14,051 nt of DNA. Source: Gammaproteobacteria bacterium (GTDB taxonomy: Bacteria > Pseudomonadota > Gammaproteobacteria > Acidiferrobacterales > SZUA-150). The stretch is taken from assembly GCA_029880755.1 (NCBI GenBank), contig JAOUNW010000049.1, positions 1-14,051 on the forward strand, read 5' to 3'. This document shows positions 1 through 8,318 of the stretch, in pieces. A model generated the notes under the pieces. It saw only the letters and a list, made by a program, of their open reading frames with translations, made no database searches and had not been told where the DNA came from. The position numbers and the translations under genes were made by a program. How positions within the stretch are numbered: position 1 is the first letter of the stretch; each line of letters opens with the position of its first letter.

Positions 1-2132
1 GCGATCTGGGCCTGCCCTTTGTTGCGATTGGTCTACTGTATCGACAAGGCTATCTGACACAAGCTATCGATGGACAAGGACATCAGATTGCGCACTATGT
101 ACCCACCGACTTTGGTGACCTACCTGTCAGCCCGGCACTCGATCAAAATAATAATGAGCTTCACGTTCAACTGGAGTTACCGGGACAGAACATCAAACTA
201 AAAGTATGGCAGGCCAAGGCGGGACATATTCGTTTATTTCTACTGGATAGTGACCTGCCGGAAAACTCAGAGGAAGGCCGGCGTATCACCTATCAACTTT
301 ATGGCGGTGATATCAACACCCGTATACAACAGGAAATTGCCCTGGGCATCGGTGGCGTACGGGTATTACGGGCGCTCGGATTAGAACCTACTGCATGGCA
401 TATCAACGAAGGCCATGCGGCGTTTATGGTTCTGGAGCGCTGCCGCGAGCACACTGCCAATGGGATGAATTTCGACAGCGCCCTGGAGTTGGTGGCATCC
501 AGCACCGTATTCACCACGCACACGCCAGTGCCGGCAGGGCATGATATTTTTGATCATGATCTGTTCTCCAGTTACTTTAAGGACTACGCCAGTCATCTTG
601 GGGCATCTCTTGGCCGACTGATGGAACTGGGTGCCAGCCCCAGCAACCAGAATGGATTTAATATGACGGCATTGGCATTGCGCGGCTCACGTTTTCATAA
701 TGGCGTCAGCCGCATTCATGGCGGCGTGGCGTCACAAATGGAAAGCTATGTCTGGCCACAGATTCCTCCGAAGGAAAATCCAATAAAATACGTCACTAAC
801 GGTGTGCATGTGCCGACATTTCTGGCGCGTGACTGGGCCAATTTGTTTGACATGCGCTTTGATCGGGAGTGGCGCAATGAACTGTTAAGCGAAACTTATT
901 GGGAGAGAATTAATGATATCCCGGACCAAAGTTACTGGAGTGTCCGGCAAACACTGAAAGCTGATTTACTGGAAGAAGTGCAAAAACGAGCCATACGACA
1001 ATTCCGACGCAATGGTTGCAGTGAAGTACATATTGAACGCCTGATTCGACATTTATCCCCGTCTCAAACTGACGTGCTGACACTGGGCTTCGCCCGGCGG
1101 TTTGCCACCTACAAACGAGCGACATTACTTTTTTCTGATCCCGCGAGACTGGGACGGCTGTTAACGGACTCTCGGCGCCCTGTGCTACTCATTTTTGCAG
1201 GCAAGGCCCATCCCAGCGACCTGCCCGGACAGGAATTAATTCGCACCATACACGAATTTTCCCAGCGTCCGGAGTTTGAGGGAAAAATTATTCTCCTGGA
1301 AAACTATGACCTGGCGTTGGCGCGCAAGCTGGTCACTGGTGTCGACGTCTGGCTGAATACACCGCGCTATCCCCTGGAAGCCAGCGGCACTTCGGGAGAA
1401 AAAGCCGGCATCAATGGCGTCATCAATTTGAGCGTACTGGATGGCTGGTGGGACGAAGGTTATAACGGCGAGAACGGCTGGGCGATTACGCCCCACGGAC
1501 CGCAATATGATCCGGATTTTCGCGATACCGAAGAATCCGAAGCGTTGCTGGATATTCTGGAACGGCATGTCGTGCCTCTCTACTATAATCGCAATGGCCA
1601 CGGTTATTCGGATGGCTGGGTGCATATTTCCAAGGCATCCATGAAATCGCTCATGCCCCACTTTAACGCCCAACGTATGGTCATGGACTACGTAAGAGAC
1701 TACTATGCCCCAGCGAGCAAACAACACAGAATATTGAGCGAGAACAAGCGCGCTCCTGCGGAACAACTATCGCAATGGAAAAAGCTTGTGACCCATGCCT
1801 GGCATGGTGTCAAGCTAACACGCATGGACAATGCCCCACAACATATTCGCTCCGGCGATATTCTGCCCATCCGGGTTCTCGCAGACCTGAACGGGCTACA
1901 TGCGGACGATGTGATCGTGGAATGCCTATTGGGAACAGAAAATGAACTGGGTGAATTTGAAGTGAAGACCTGTTTCTACCTGGATGTGATTGGCGAAAGC
2001 GATGGCAAAACAGAGTTTCACCTGGATCTGTGCCCATCGTTATCCGGCCTGCAATATTATAAGATCCGCATGTACCCCTATCACAAATTACTCAGCCATC
2101 ATTTTGAAACCGGCTGTATGATCTGGTTATAA
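1..2132 (+). CDS. glgP: Alpha-glucan (glycogen/maltodextrin) phosphorylase, 5' end cut off by the window
   Basis: This GT35 phosphorylase uses phosphate to release glucose-1-phosphate from the non-reducing ends of alpha-1,4-glucans, with pyridoxal phosphate as cofactor. The frame is open from base 3 with no stop, so the ATG at 426 is internal. About 709 residues are present. The family member of this type (Thermotoga-like, 'alpha-glucan phosphorylase' subfamily) is usually near 850, so I infer that roughly 130 N-terminal residues lie upstream. Visible family motifs are HINEGHAAF (codons from 399), HTPVPAGHD (about 520-546), SRIHGGVASQM (about 708-740), FARRFATYKR (about 1089-1118) and EASGTSGEK (1377-1403). 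The Lys codon at 1401-1403 is the expected cofactor Schiff-base lysine. The gene converges on malQ with 43 bases between stops and no convincing terminator hairpin. MalQ and phosphorylase normally act together on maltodextrins. Family assignment is very secure; exact chain-length preference is not visible. Confidence 0.96.
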   Translation, partial: DLGLPFVAIGLLYRQGYLTQAIDGQGHQIAHYVPTDFGDLPVSPALDQNNNELHVQLELPGQNIKLKVWQAKAGHIRLFLLDSDLPENSEEGRRITYQLYGGDINTRIQQEIALGIGGVRVLRALGLEPTAWHINEGHAAFMVLERCREHTANGMNFDSALELVASSTVFTTHTPVPAGHDIFDHDLFSSYFKDYASHLGASLGRLMELGASPSNQNGFNMTALALRGSRFHNGVSRIHGGVASQMESYVWPQIPPKENPIKYVTNGVHVPTFLARDWANLFDMRFDREWRNELLSETYWERINDIPDQSYWSVRQTLKADLLEEVQKRAIRQFRRNGCSEVHIERLIRHLSPSQTDVLTLGFARRFATYKRATLLFSDPARLGRLLTDSRRPVLLIFAGKAHPSDLPGQELIRTIHEFSQRPEFEGKIILLENYDLALARKLVTGVDVWLNTPRYPLEASGTSGEKAGINGVINLSVLDGWWDEGYNGENGWAITPHGPQYDPDFRDTEESEALLDILERHVVPLYYNRNGHGYSDGWVHISKASMKSLMPHFNAQRMVMDYVRDYYAPASKQHRILSENKRAPAEQLSQWKKLVTHAWHGVKLTRMDNAPQHIRSGDILPIRVLADLNGLHADDVIVECLLGTENELGEFEVKTCFYLDVIGESDGKTEFHLDLCPSLSGLQYYKIRMYPYHKLLSHHFETGCMIWL

Positions 2133-2175
2133 GAGGTATCTGATCAAACCATATCTTCGAGAATAGAACAAACGT

Positions 2176-3663
2176 TCAGCCACGGCCATATAACACAACC
2201 AGACGTTTGATCTTTTCGGCAAGTTCCGCTGTCAACAAACCCTCCCGAAAACGCCAACGCCAATTTCCTTCTTTGGTTGCCGGAACATTCATGCGTTGAT
2301 CCGTTCCCAGTTCAAGAAAATCCTGCAAAGGAATCATTGCCAGCCTGCAGACAGAGGAAAGCGCTGTATTAATAAACAACCACGGCATGGGAACAGCAGG
2401 TTCATTCAAATAATTGGCAATGCGTTGTTTCTTGTCTCCGGGTAACCCATTGTACCAACCGAGCGTCGTATCGTTATCGTGGGTGCCAGTATAGACCACG
2501 GAAAGTCGTTCATGGTTATGTGGCAAATAAGGATTGTCAGGTCCGCCATCAAATGCAAACTGCAACACCTTCATTCCAGGAAGTCGGGCGCTTTGGCGCA
2601 GGGCATCCACCTCCGAGGTTATAATTCCCAGGTCTTCCGCCACCAATGGCAACTGTCCAAACTCTTTTTCCAGACTCTCAAAGAGAACGCGGCCAGGCGC
2701 AGTACGCCACTCTCCTTCGCTGGCAGACTGTGCATTACCCTGTATGGACCAGTAGGATTCGAAACCACGAAAATGGTCGACACGAATCAGATCGTACAAC
2801 TCCAGGTTAGAGTGTATGCGCTGCTTCCACCACACAAAATCATCAGCAAGCATTTGCTCCCAGTTGTACTGGGGATTGCCCCATAACTGGCCTGTGTCGG
2901 AAAAATAATCCGGTGGAACCCCAGCCACGGCGTTAGGATTTCCATTTTTATCCAGATCAAACTGCCTTCGGTCAACCCAGACATCAGCGCTATCATGGGC
3001 CACATACACCGGGAAATCGCCAAACATCAATATGCCACGGCTGTTGGCGTATCGTTTTAACGCCATCCATTGCTGATAGAACATAAACTGCTCAAATTTC
3101 ACCTGATTGATGGTGCCGGATAAACGACTTCTTGCAGCCTGAATAGCATCCGGAACGCGATCTCTCTCCAGCTGGGGCCAGTCTAGCCAGTTACGGCCAA
3201 CGTGTTCCTGTCTCAGGGCACTGTAGAGTGAGAAATCGTCAAGCCAGCGAGATGTATTTTGTAAAAATTGCTCGTAATTGTTCCTGTCTTCTTCCTGGGA
3301 TTTTTCCTCAAAACCTTTTCTCGCCTCAACAAGGCATTGATGCCGGTAATCCGCGATGTCCTCGATCGATAATGCCGGAGCAACTTCCGTTTGCTGCAAC
3401 CAGCCCTGTTGCTGCAATAACTCCAGACTGATCCAGAGTGGATTACCGGCATGTGCTGATAAACACTGATAAGGAGAAAGATCTTCATGGGTTGGCCCGT
3501 GCGGCAGAACCTGCCAGACAGACAGTCCGGCTGCCTGAATGAAATCAACAAAGCGATAAGCCTGCGGCCCCAAATCCCCATTACCCGGCGATTCTGGTAA
3601 GGATGTAATATGCAACAATACCCCTGCTCGCCGTTTTACGAACGGAGAAACAGTTTCTGTCAT
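2176..3663 (-). CDS. malQ: 4-alpha-glucanotransferase (amylomaltase, GH77)
   Basis: MalQ transfers alpha-1,4-glucan segments between maltodextrins and releases glucose, making chains long enough for phosphorylase. The 495-residue length matches bacterial and plant-type amylomaltases (about 500). The N-terminal motif GVLLHITSLP (14-23) and SPYQCLSAHAGNP (63-75) are present. The GH77 catalytic set is complete: nucleophile Asp296 in RVDHFRGF, acid/base Glu343 in VAEDLG, and Asp396 in GTHDND. The acceptor-site loop near 249-268 (PPDYFSDTGQLWGNPQYNW) is also intact. The protein is cytoplasmic, with no signal peptide. Its ATG overlaps the TGA of the upstream GH57 gene by 4 bases (ATGA). The start has no clear Shine-Dalgarno sequence of its own, so translation is probably coupled. 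It is the last gene of the glgC-GH57-malQ operon, and glucose released here could feed the glucokinase at 11028-12023. Confidence 0.97.
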   Translation of the reverse strand: MTETVSPFVKRRAGVLLHITSLPESPGNGDLGPQAYRFVDFIQAAGLSVWQVLPHGPTHEDLSPYQCLSAHAGNPLWISLELLQQQGWLQQTEVAPALSIEDIADYRHQCLVEARKGFEEKSQEEDRNNYEQFLQNTSRWLDDFSLYSALRQEHVGRNWLDWPQLERDRVPDAIQAARSRLSGTINQVKFEQFMFYQQWMALKRYANSRGILMFGDFPVYVAHDSADVWVDRRQFDLDKNGNPNAVAGVPPDYFSDTGQLWGNPQYNWEQMLADDFVWWKQRIHSNLELYDLIRVDHFRGFESYWSIQGNAQSASEGEWRTAPGRVLFESLEKEFGQLPLVAEDLGIITSEVDALRQSARLPGMKVLQFAFDGGPDNPYLPHNHERLSVVYTGTHDNDTTLGWYNGLPGDKKQRIANYLNEPAVPMPWLFINTALSSVCRLAMIPLQDFLELGTDQRMNVPATKEGNWRWRFREGLLTAELAEKIKRLVVLYGRG

Positions 3664-5378
3664 GCCGGCAACTGCCCGGGACGCATAGTACCGCCATGCA
3701 ACGGCATTCCGGCGCCATGACTGAAGGCATGCGCCAGGTATTCCGGCGGTTCCAAATGAAGCAGCTGATACAAACGGGACAAGTGAGAGCGGTAAAGTTG
3801 GTCAAAATCCGCGACTGTATTAGCGGGATTATCCGGCCCAAACCACCAAAACCAGTCAGAGCCCTCACAAATTGCCAGCTGACGCTCTGCTGCCAGCCTG
3901 CGCTCAGGTGGAAATCCTTTCTTGGCTACCTGATCGTAGGCGTTCTTGGCGTCGCATAACATCTCCCATCCCCGGTTTTTTTCCGCCTGACCGATCCAGG
4001 TGGAAAACGTACCATAGACCCAGCTTCCTGAAACTATATGATCCAGAGTATTTCCGGTATTTGCTGATCTCAGGTAATCAGAAAATGTGGTCAACTTGAG
4101 CCGGGGGTGCGCTGACAGCTTTTTATACAGGGCGCTCAGAAAATAGTACCCGTTTTCAGGATAATGCTCCCAGGCATTTTCACCATCAAGAATAATTGAA
4201 GCAATCGCGCCCGGCTGATCCGCAAAGGCATCTGCAATATTCTCCAGATGATGAATCATGTTGGCCACTGCGTCATCTGCATGCCAATCAGAATAAACAA
4301 ATCCAATCTGATCCGACAAACGATCATCTCGGAAAAAACAGGAAACATCGGTTCCGGAGAACCGATAAGGCTGATACAAATTGTTTTTAAGATCACTCCC
4401 GGTCTCAGTTTTTCCTGCATCTCTCGGCTTCTGGCTGTGTCGCAAGACACTCTCGCCACTGGCTACCCATCGAAACCCAAACTCATTGAGCAATTTCAAG
4501 GTGGCATCGCTGATACCTCCTTCTGAAGGCCAGCAACCTACGGGGCGAAACCCAAAATATTTCTCAAAAGTGGTTAGCGCCTGCTGCACATGCCAGCGTA
4601 CTCGCTCATCACCACCAGGATATCGAGTGACGCTAGGCAGCGATACATCGGGCATGGCCTCACGGGCCACTTCCATGTCGAGCAATAACGGTAAAATTGG
4701 ATGGGCATAGGGGCTCACTGACAATTCTATCTGTCCTTTTTCTGCCAAGGTTTTGTAGCGGCCAATAACATTAAACAATAACTCGCCAATTACCTCTAAC
4801 AAAACTCTGCGATCATGCACAGTATAGTCCGCTGCCTTGTCTATCAACGCCTGAACGCGTTTGTCCTGCCTGCGCACCATTTCACCCAGCCAGGCCAGAT
4901 GATACCAAACCAGCAAATCCACCAGATATTGATCACGCACATAATCCATCACACAGACATTTCCGCCAAAGTGCTCGGCCATGGTCGCCAGTTTCTGGTA
5001 GGCCGGAAAACGATGAATTAGTCTCTGCTCATTGGCCCGCAGACACAATTTCATTAACATGAAACGTTTTTCCGCGCTTGTCGGCAAGACCGGATCCACT
5101 AACGCCGCCAACAACATATCCTGAATGGCGACGCCGTCTTCCAGATAACCGTTTATTTGCCTGGAGTAGTCGGTAATTTGTTCAAGTAATATTGGTGCAA
5201 AATTGACCACTGCTTTTGCTTCGGGCACAGCCTCCAGATGAGCCGCCATATCAATGTAGTCCTTTATCGCATGCAGATACGTCCAGGGTAACTGGTAACT
5301 GTGACTAATAGGATCACGATACTCCGGCTGATGCATGTGCCAGCACAATACTACTTGTAATTTCTGATTAGCGGACAT
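3660..5378 (-). CDS. GH57 glycoside hydrolase, alpha-amylase/alpha-mannosidase-like (COG1449 type)
   Basis: This 572-residue cytoplasmic enzyme belongs to glycoside hydrolase family 57 and probably acts on alpha-glucans, since it sits between glgC and malQ. Seen in the sequence are WHMHQP (13-18, a GH57 hallmark near the N terminus), WPSEGG (283-288) with predicted nucleophile Glu286, ILDGENAWE (396-404) with predicted catalytic Asp398, GSWVYGTFSTWIG (451-463) and DWFWWFGPDN (508-517). There is no signal peptide. I chose the ATG at 5376-5378, which overlaps the glgC stop by 11 bases. A TTG six codons upstream (5394-5396) is the alternative, and the ATG is closer to the usual GH57 N-terminal length. 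The 3' end overlaps malQ by 4 bases. GH57 covers amylase, amylopullulanase, 4-alpha-glucanotransferase and alpha-galactosidase activities. The exact activity is not decided by these motifs; maltodextrin hydrolase or amylase is my inference from context. Confidence 0.9.
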   Translation of the reverse strand: MSANQKLQVVLCWHMHQPEYRDPISHSYQLPWTYLHAIKDYIDMAAHLEAVPEAKAVVNFAPILLEQITDYSRQINGYLEDGVAIQDMLLAALVDPVLPTSAEKRFMLMKLCLRANEQRLIHRFPAYQKLATMAEHFGGNVCVMDYVRDQYLVDLLVWYHLAWLGEMVRRQDKRVQALIDKAADYTVHDRRVLLEVIGELLFNVIGRYKTLAEKGQIELSVSPYAHPILPLLLDMEVAREAMPDVSLPSVTRYPGGDERVRWHVQQALTTFEKYFGFRPVGCWPSEGGISDATLKLLNEFGFRWVASGESVLRHSQKPRDAGKTETGSDLKNNLYQPYRFSGTDVSCFFRDDRLSDQIGFVYSDWHADDAVANMIHHLENIADAFADQPGAIASIILDGENAWEHYPENGYYFLSALYKKLSAHPRLKLTTFSDYLRSANTGNTLDHIVSGSWVYGTFSTWIGQAEKNRGWEMLCDAKNAYDQVAKKGFPPERRLAAERQLAICEGSDWFWWFGPDNPANTVADFDQLYRSHLSRLYQLLHLEPPEYLAHAFSHGAGMPLHGGTMRPGQLPA

Positions 5379-6636
5379 GATGCAAATTCTGCCCAAGCAT
5401 TTCAGGGATAATCAGCACTACACCTTCCTCAGTAACATGAAAGCGCTCTTTGTCTTCCTCCTCATTCTCACCAATCACCATTTTCGCGGGAATACGACAG
5501 CCACGATCAATAATGGCCTTTTTGATTCGCGCCTTGGCGCCAATGACCACATCCGGCATGATGACGGAATCTTCTACCGTGGCGCGTTCTTCTACCCTGA
5601 CATGTGAGAATAATAGCGAATGAAGCACGCGCGCACCGGAAATAATACAACCTCCTGACACCATGGAATCAATCGCAACACCACGCCGGTCATCGTCATC
5701 AAATATAAACTTTGCTGGCGGCAACTGTTCCTGGTACGTCCAGATGGGCCACTTCTCATCGTAAAGATTGAGTTCCGGTGTAATACCAATCAACTCAAGA
5801 TTGGCTTTCCAGAATGCATCCACAGTACCCACATCGCGCCAATACGCTGGCTTGTCCTGATCAATACCCCTAAAGGGATAAGCCACGACTTTGTATTTGT
5901 TTATCACAGAAGGAATGACATCTTTACCGAAATCATGGCTGGATGCGATGGTATCCGCATCCTTTATGAGCTGTTCATACAAAAAGCTGGTGTTAAAAAC
6001 ATAGATACCCATGGACGCAAGCGAAATGTTGCGATGTCCAGGCATGGGTTCCGGATGCTCCGGTTTTTCAGTAAACTTGGTAATACGATAATCTTCTGCC
6101 ACAGTAACAACGCCATAACCTTTCGCATCTTTGATCGGAACTTCAATACAACCAATGGTAAGGTCTGCATCCTGCTCCACGTGATGCGCCAGCATGGGTC
6201 CGTAATCCATCTTGTAGATATGATCTCCTGCCAGGACTAACACATACTCAGGATGATGGTTACGTATAATATCCAGGTTCTGGTATATGGCGTCAGCAGT
6301 ACCAGCATACCAGGAGGTTTCGATACGCTGTTGTGCCGGTAGCAATTCGACAAATTCATCAAACTCACCACGCTGAAATCCCCAGCCCTGTTGTATGTGC
6401 CGTATCAGCGAATGCGCTTTGTATTGCGTCAGCACACCTACCCGGCGTATGCCTGAATTTATACAATTCGAAAGCGGGAAATCGATGATCCGGAATTTGC
6501 CGCCGAAAGGCACAGCGGGCTTGGCTCGCCACAAAGTAAGATGTTTCAAGCGAGTGCCACGACCCCCGGCCATAATCAGGGCCAGGGTATCGCGTGTAAG
6601 TTTACTAACGTATCTCCCTTGCGTAGCTATTTTCAT
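5368..6636 (-). CDS. glgC: Glucose-1-phosphate adenylyltransferase (ADP-glucose pyrophosphorylase)
   Basis: GlgC makes ADP-glucose from ATP and glucose-1-phosphate, the committed and usually allosterically controlled step of bacterial glycogen synthesis. The 422-residue length is close to the E. coli enzyme (431). The nucleotide-binding signature MAGGRGTRL spans 22-30, RAKPAVPFGG 37-46 (Lys39 matches the E. coli fructose-1,6-bisphosphate activator lysine), WYAGTADA 109-116, LAGDHIYKMD 135-144 (Asp138, metal-binding catalytic Asp), and FTEKP 188-192 (Lys191, glucose-1-phosphate site). The C-terminal part, about 315-390, is the left-handed beta-helix allosteric domain. The activator lysine suggests activation by a glycolytic intermediate, but this is inference. 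It is the first gene of its operon and is divergent from glgA across 123 bases. The ATG at 6634-6636 has no obvious strong Shine-Dalgarno sequence. Its stop lies inside the start of the following GH57 gene. Confidence 0.98.
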   Translation of the reverse strand: MKIATQGRYVSKLTRDTLALIMAGGRGTRLKHLTLWRAKPAVPFGGKFRIIDFPLSNCINSGIRRVGVLTQYKAHSLIRHIQQGWGFQRGEFDEFVELLPAQQRIETSWYAGTADAIYQNLDIIRNHHPEYVLVLAGDHIYKMDYGPMLAHHVEQDADLTIGCIEVPIKDAKGYGVVTVAEDYRITKFTEKPEHPEPMPGHRNISLASMGIYVFNTSFLYEQLIKDADTIASSHDFGKDVIPSVINKYKVVAYPFRGIDQDKPAYWRDVGTVDAFWKANLELIGITPELNLYDEKWPIWTYQEQLPPAKFIFDDDDRRGVAIDSMVSGGCIISGARVLHSLLFSHVRVEERATVEDSVIMPDVVIGAKARIKKAIIDRGCRIPAKMVIGENEEEDKERFHVTEEGVVLIIPEMLGQNLHHVR

Positions 6637-6759
6637 GACATCGGTAGCCCGGTTCTTGTTTTATCAAGAAGATAAGTGGAAAATGCTTGTCTGTCTTCCG
6701 GTTTCCCGGTATTTCCTGTAAAGATAATAACTGTATTCACCGAACAAGACATCCATAGA
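6637..6759. promoter_or_regulatory. Divergent glgC/glgA control region
   Basis: These 123 bases separate the two head-to-head glycogen-synthesis genes, so promoters for both directions should lie here. On the plus strand GATAAT (6723-6728, 5 of 6 matches to the sigma70 -10 box) would start transcription near 6735, leaving a leader of about 25 bases before the glgA ATG. No good -35 box pairs with it. On the minus strand no convincing promoter was found. I see no clear operator palindrome. Confidence 0.4.
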
Positions 6760-8250
6760 ATGCACAGGATATTATTTGCCACCAGCGAAGTATTCCCGCT
6801 CATAAAAACTGGCGGCCTGGCAGATGTATCCGGCAGTCTCCCCCCTGCACTTCAGGCCCTGCATTATGATGTACACATTATCATCCCTGGCTATCAGGAT
6901 GTCTTGACGGCCATCAAGCAAAAGAAACAAATTGCTGAGGTTGCGATACCCGAACACAATGCCACGATCAGTCTCTGGGAAACTCGGCTGCCAGGCAGCC
7001 ACATCAAGGTTTGGCTGGTGGATTTCCCGCCTTATTTTGACCGCCCGGGTAACCCGTACCATGATACCAAGGGTGAAGCCTGGCCCGACAATGCTGACCG
7101 TTTCGCCTTATTCGCCCGAACAGTAACCGCGATTGCACTGGACCAGTGCGATCTTTCCTGGAAACCGGATCTGGTGCACTGCAATGACTGGCAAACCGGC
7201 CTCGTGCCCGCCCTGTTATCTCTGGTACCCCAACGTCCGGCAACGGTTTTTTCCATTCACAACCTTGCCTATCAGGGGCTATTCCCGCGAGATACCTTTG
7301 ATCGCTTACAGTTACCGGAGCAGTGGTGGTCGCCTGAGGCCCTGGAGTTTTATGGCCAAATCAGCTTTATCAAAGGCGGTCTGTGTTTCGCTGATCAATT
7401 GACGACTGTAAGTCCCGGTTACGCAAACGAAATCCAGACACCGGAATTTGGTCATGGCCTGGAAGGCCTTTTGCGCCATCGCTCAACTTCCTTGACCGGC
7501 ATACTCAATGGTATTGACGATCAGGTCTGGAATCCCGGCACAGACCGGTATTTACCGAATCCCTATAACTGGAAGAGACTGGAAGACAAACAGCTCAATA
7601 AAACAGCTCTGCAAGAACACTGTGGGTTGACGGTTGATCCATCCATTCCCGTCATCGGACTGATAGGACGGCTGGTACACCAAAAGGGTATCGATATGGT
7701 GCTGCATGTCCTGCCTGAACTTATGCTGGAACCGGTGCAATTTGTCATTCTAGGCAGCGGCGAGCTGGAATTCTCAAAACAATTGCAGTATCTGGCACAA
7801 AGTTATCCTCAGAAGCTTTTTGCTTTTATTGGTTACGATGAGGCCCTGGCCCACCTCATCGAAGGTGGTGCCGATATGTTTTTGATGCCTTCACGTTTTG
7901 AGCCCTGCGGACTCAATCAGCTTTATAGCCTGCGTTACGGCACCTTGCCGATTGTTAGGGCGGTTGGCGGTCTGGCGGATACTATTACTGATGCAGAGGA
8001 TGAGACAATAAAATCCGGTATCGCCAATGGTATTGTATTTCGGGATGCAGGCCCCATGTCCCTGTTACAGGCGGTAAAACGTGCTCTGGATTTGTACCGC
8101 AAACCAAAGATCTGGAAAAAAGTGATTATCACAGGAATGCGTCAGTCATATTCCTGGGAAACAAGCGCCAAGCAATACGGGGCTCTTTATGATAAGCTAT
8201 TGCGGTCGGAAAAGTCTTCAAATGATGTGTTGTTGTACCATTCGGGATAA
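6760..8250 (+). CDS. glgA: Glycogen synthase (ADP-glucose type, GT5)
   Basis: GlgA transfers glucose from ADP-glucose to the non-reducing end of an alpha-1,4-glucan, using the product of the divergent glgC gene. The chosen ATG gives 496 residues (E. coli has 477) and starts with the typical MHRILFATSEVFP N terminus. The substrate-binding KTGGL motif is at 16-20, the SIHNLAYQG motif has His167 at the position of the E. coli catalytic-site histidine, and PSRFEPCGL contains Glu381, equivalent to the conserved E. coli Glu377. A frame extension to a GTG at 6676 would add 28 residues before the conserved core. I reject it because it lies upstream of the best -10 candidate and the extra residues resemble nothing in the family. 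No strong Shine-Dalgarno sequence precedes the ATG. The gene leads the operon glgA - DUF4912 - GH57 branching enzyme, with 68 bases before the next start. Confidence 0.97.
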   Translation: MHRILFATSEVFPLIKTGGLADVSGSLPPALQALHYDVHIIIPGYQDVLTAIKQKKQIAEVAIPEHNATISLWETRLPGSHIKVWLVDFPPYFDRPGNPYHDTKGEAWPDNADRFALFARTVTAIALDQCDLSWKPDLVHCNDWQTGLVPALLSLVPQRPATVFSIHNLAYQGLFPRDTFDRLQLPEQWWSPEALEFYGQISFIKGGLCFADQLTTVSPGYANEIQTPEFGHGLEGLLRHRSTSLTGILNGIDDQVWNPGTDRYLPNPYNWKRLEDKQLNKTALQEHCGLTVDPSIPVIGLIGRLVHQKGIDMVLHVLPELMLEPVQFVILGSGELEFSKQLQYLAQSYPQKLFAFIGYDEALAHLIEGGADMFLMPSRFEPCGLNQLYSLRYGTLPIVRAVGGLADTITDAEDETIKSGIANGIVFRDAGPMSLLQAVKRALDLYRKPKIWKKVIITGMRQSYSWETSAKQYGALYDKLLRSEKSSNDVLLYHSG

Positions 8251-8267
8251 TCATATTTGCGGCGGTG

Positions 8268-8297
8268 TTGTCTTTCGTATTGTATTTTAAATAAATT
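8268..8297 (+). promoter_or_regulatory. Possible sigma70-like promoter before the DUF4912 gene
   Basis: In the AT-rich 68-base gap after glgA, TTGTCT (8268-8273, 4 of 6) and TAAATT (8292-8297, 4 of 6) are spaced by 18 bases. This could give the DUF4912 and branching-enzyme genes their own start in addition to read-through from glgA. The match is weak and AT-rich gaps give such hits by chance. Confidence 0.2.
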
Positions 8298-8307
8298 AAT
8301 TATTGCC

Positions 8308-8311
8308 AGGA
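8308..8311 (+). promoter_or_regulatory. Ribosome binding site of the DUF4912 gene
   Basis: AGGA lies 7 bases before the ATG at 8319 and supports that start. No in-frame earlier start competes with it. Confidence 0.6.
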
Positions 8312-8318
8312 TGTCCGC

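Noticed and set aside
1236..1766. A 176-codon open frame antisense to the phosphorylase gene
   Set aside because: It lies wholly opposite a strongly conserved GT35 coding region, and its sequence shows no family motif. It is a mirror of codon bias in glgP.
2133..2175. Possible terminator between convergent glgP and malQ
   Set aside because: Only short imperfect pairing around TGATCA is visible and there is no U-rich tail on either strand.
2479..2886. A 135-codon plus-strand open frame across malQ
   Set aside because: It is opposite intact GH77 catalytic motifs and has no recognisable domain or ribosome binding site.
5379..5396. TTG-started six-residue extension of the GH57 hydrolase
   Set aside because: An ATG at 5376-5378 sits nearer the conserved HMHQP motif and is a stronger start; the extension adds nothing conserved.
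6676..6759. GTG-started 28-residue extension of glycogen synthase
   Set aside because: The GlgA family starts at the MHRILFATSE segment. The extension fills the divergent promoter region and resembles no signal or known domain.
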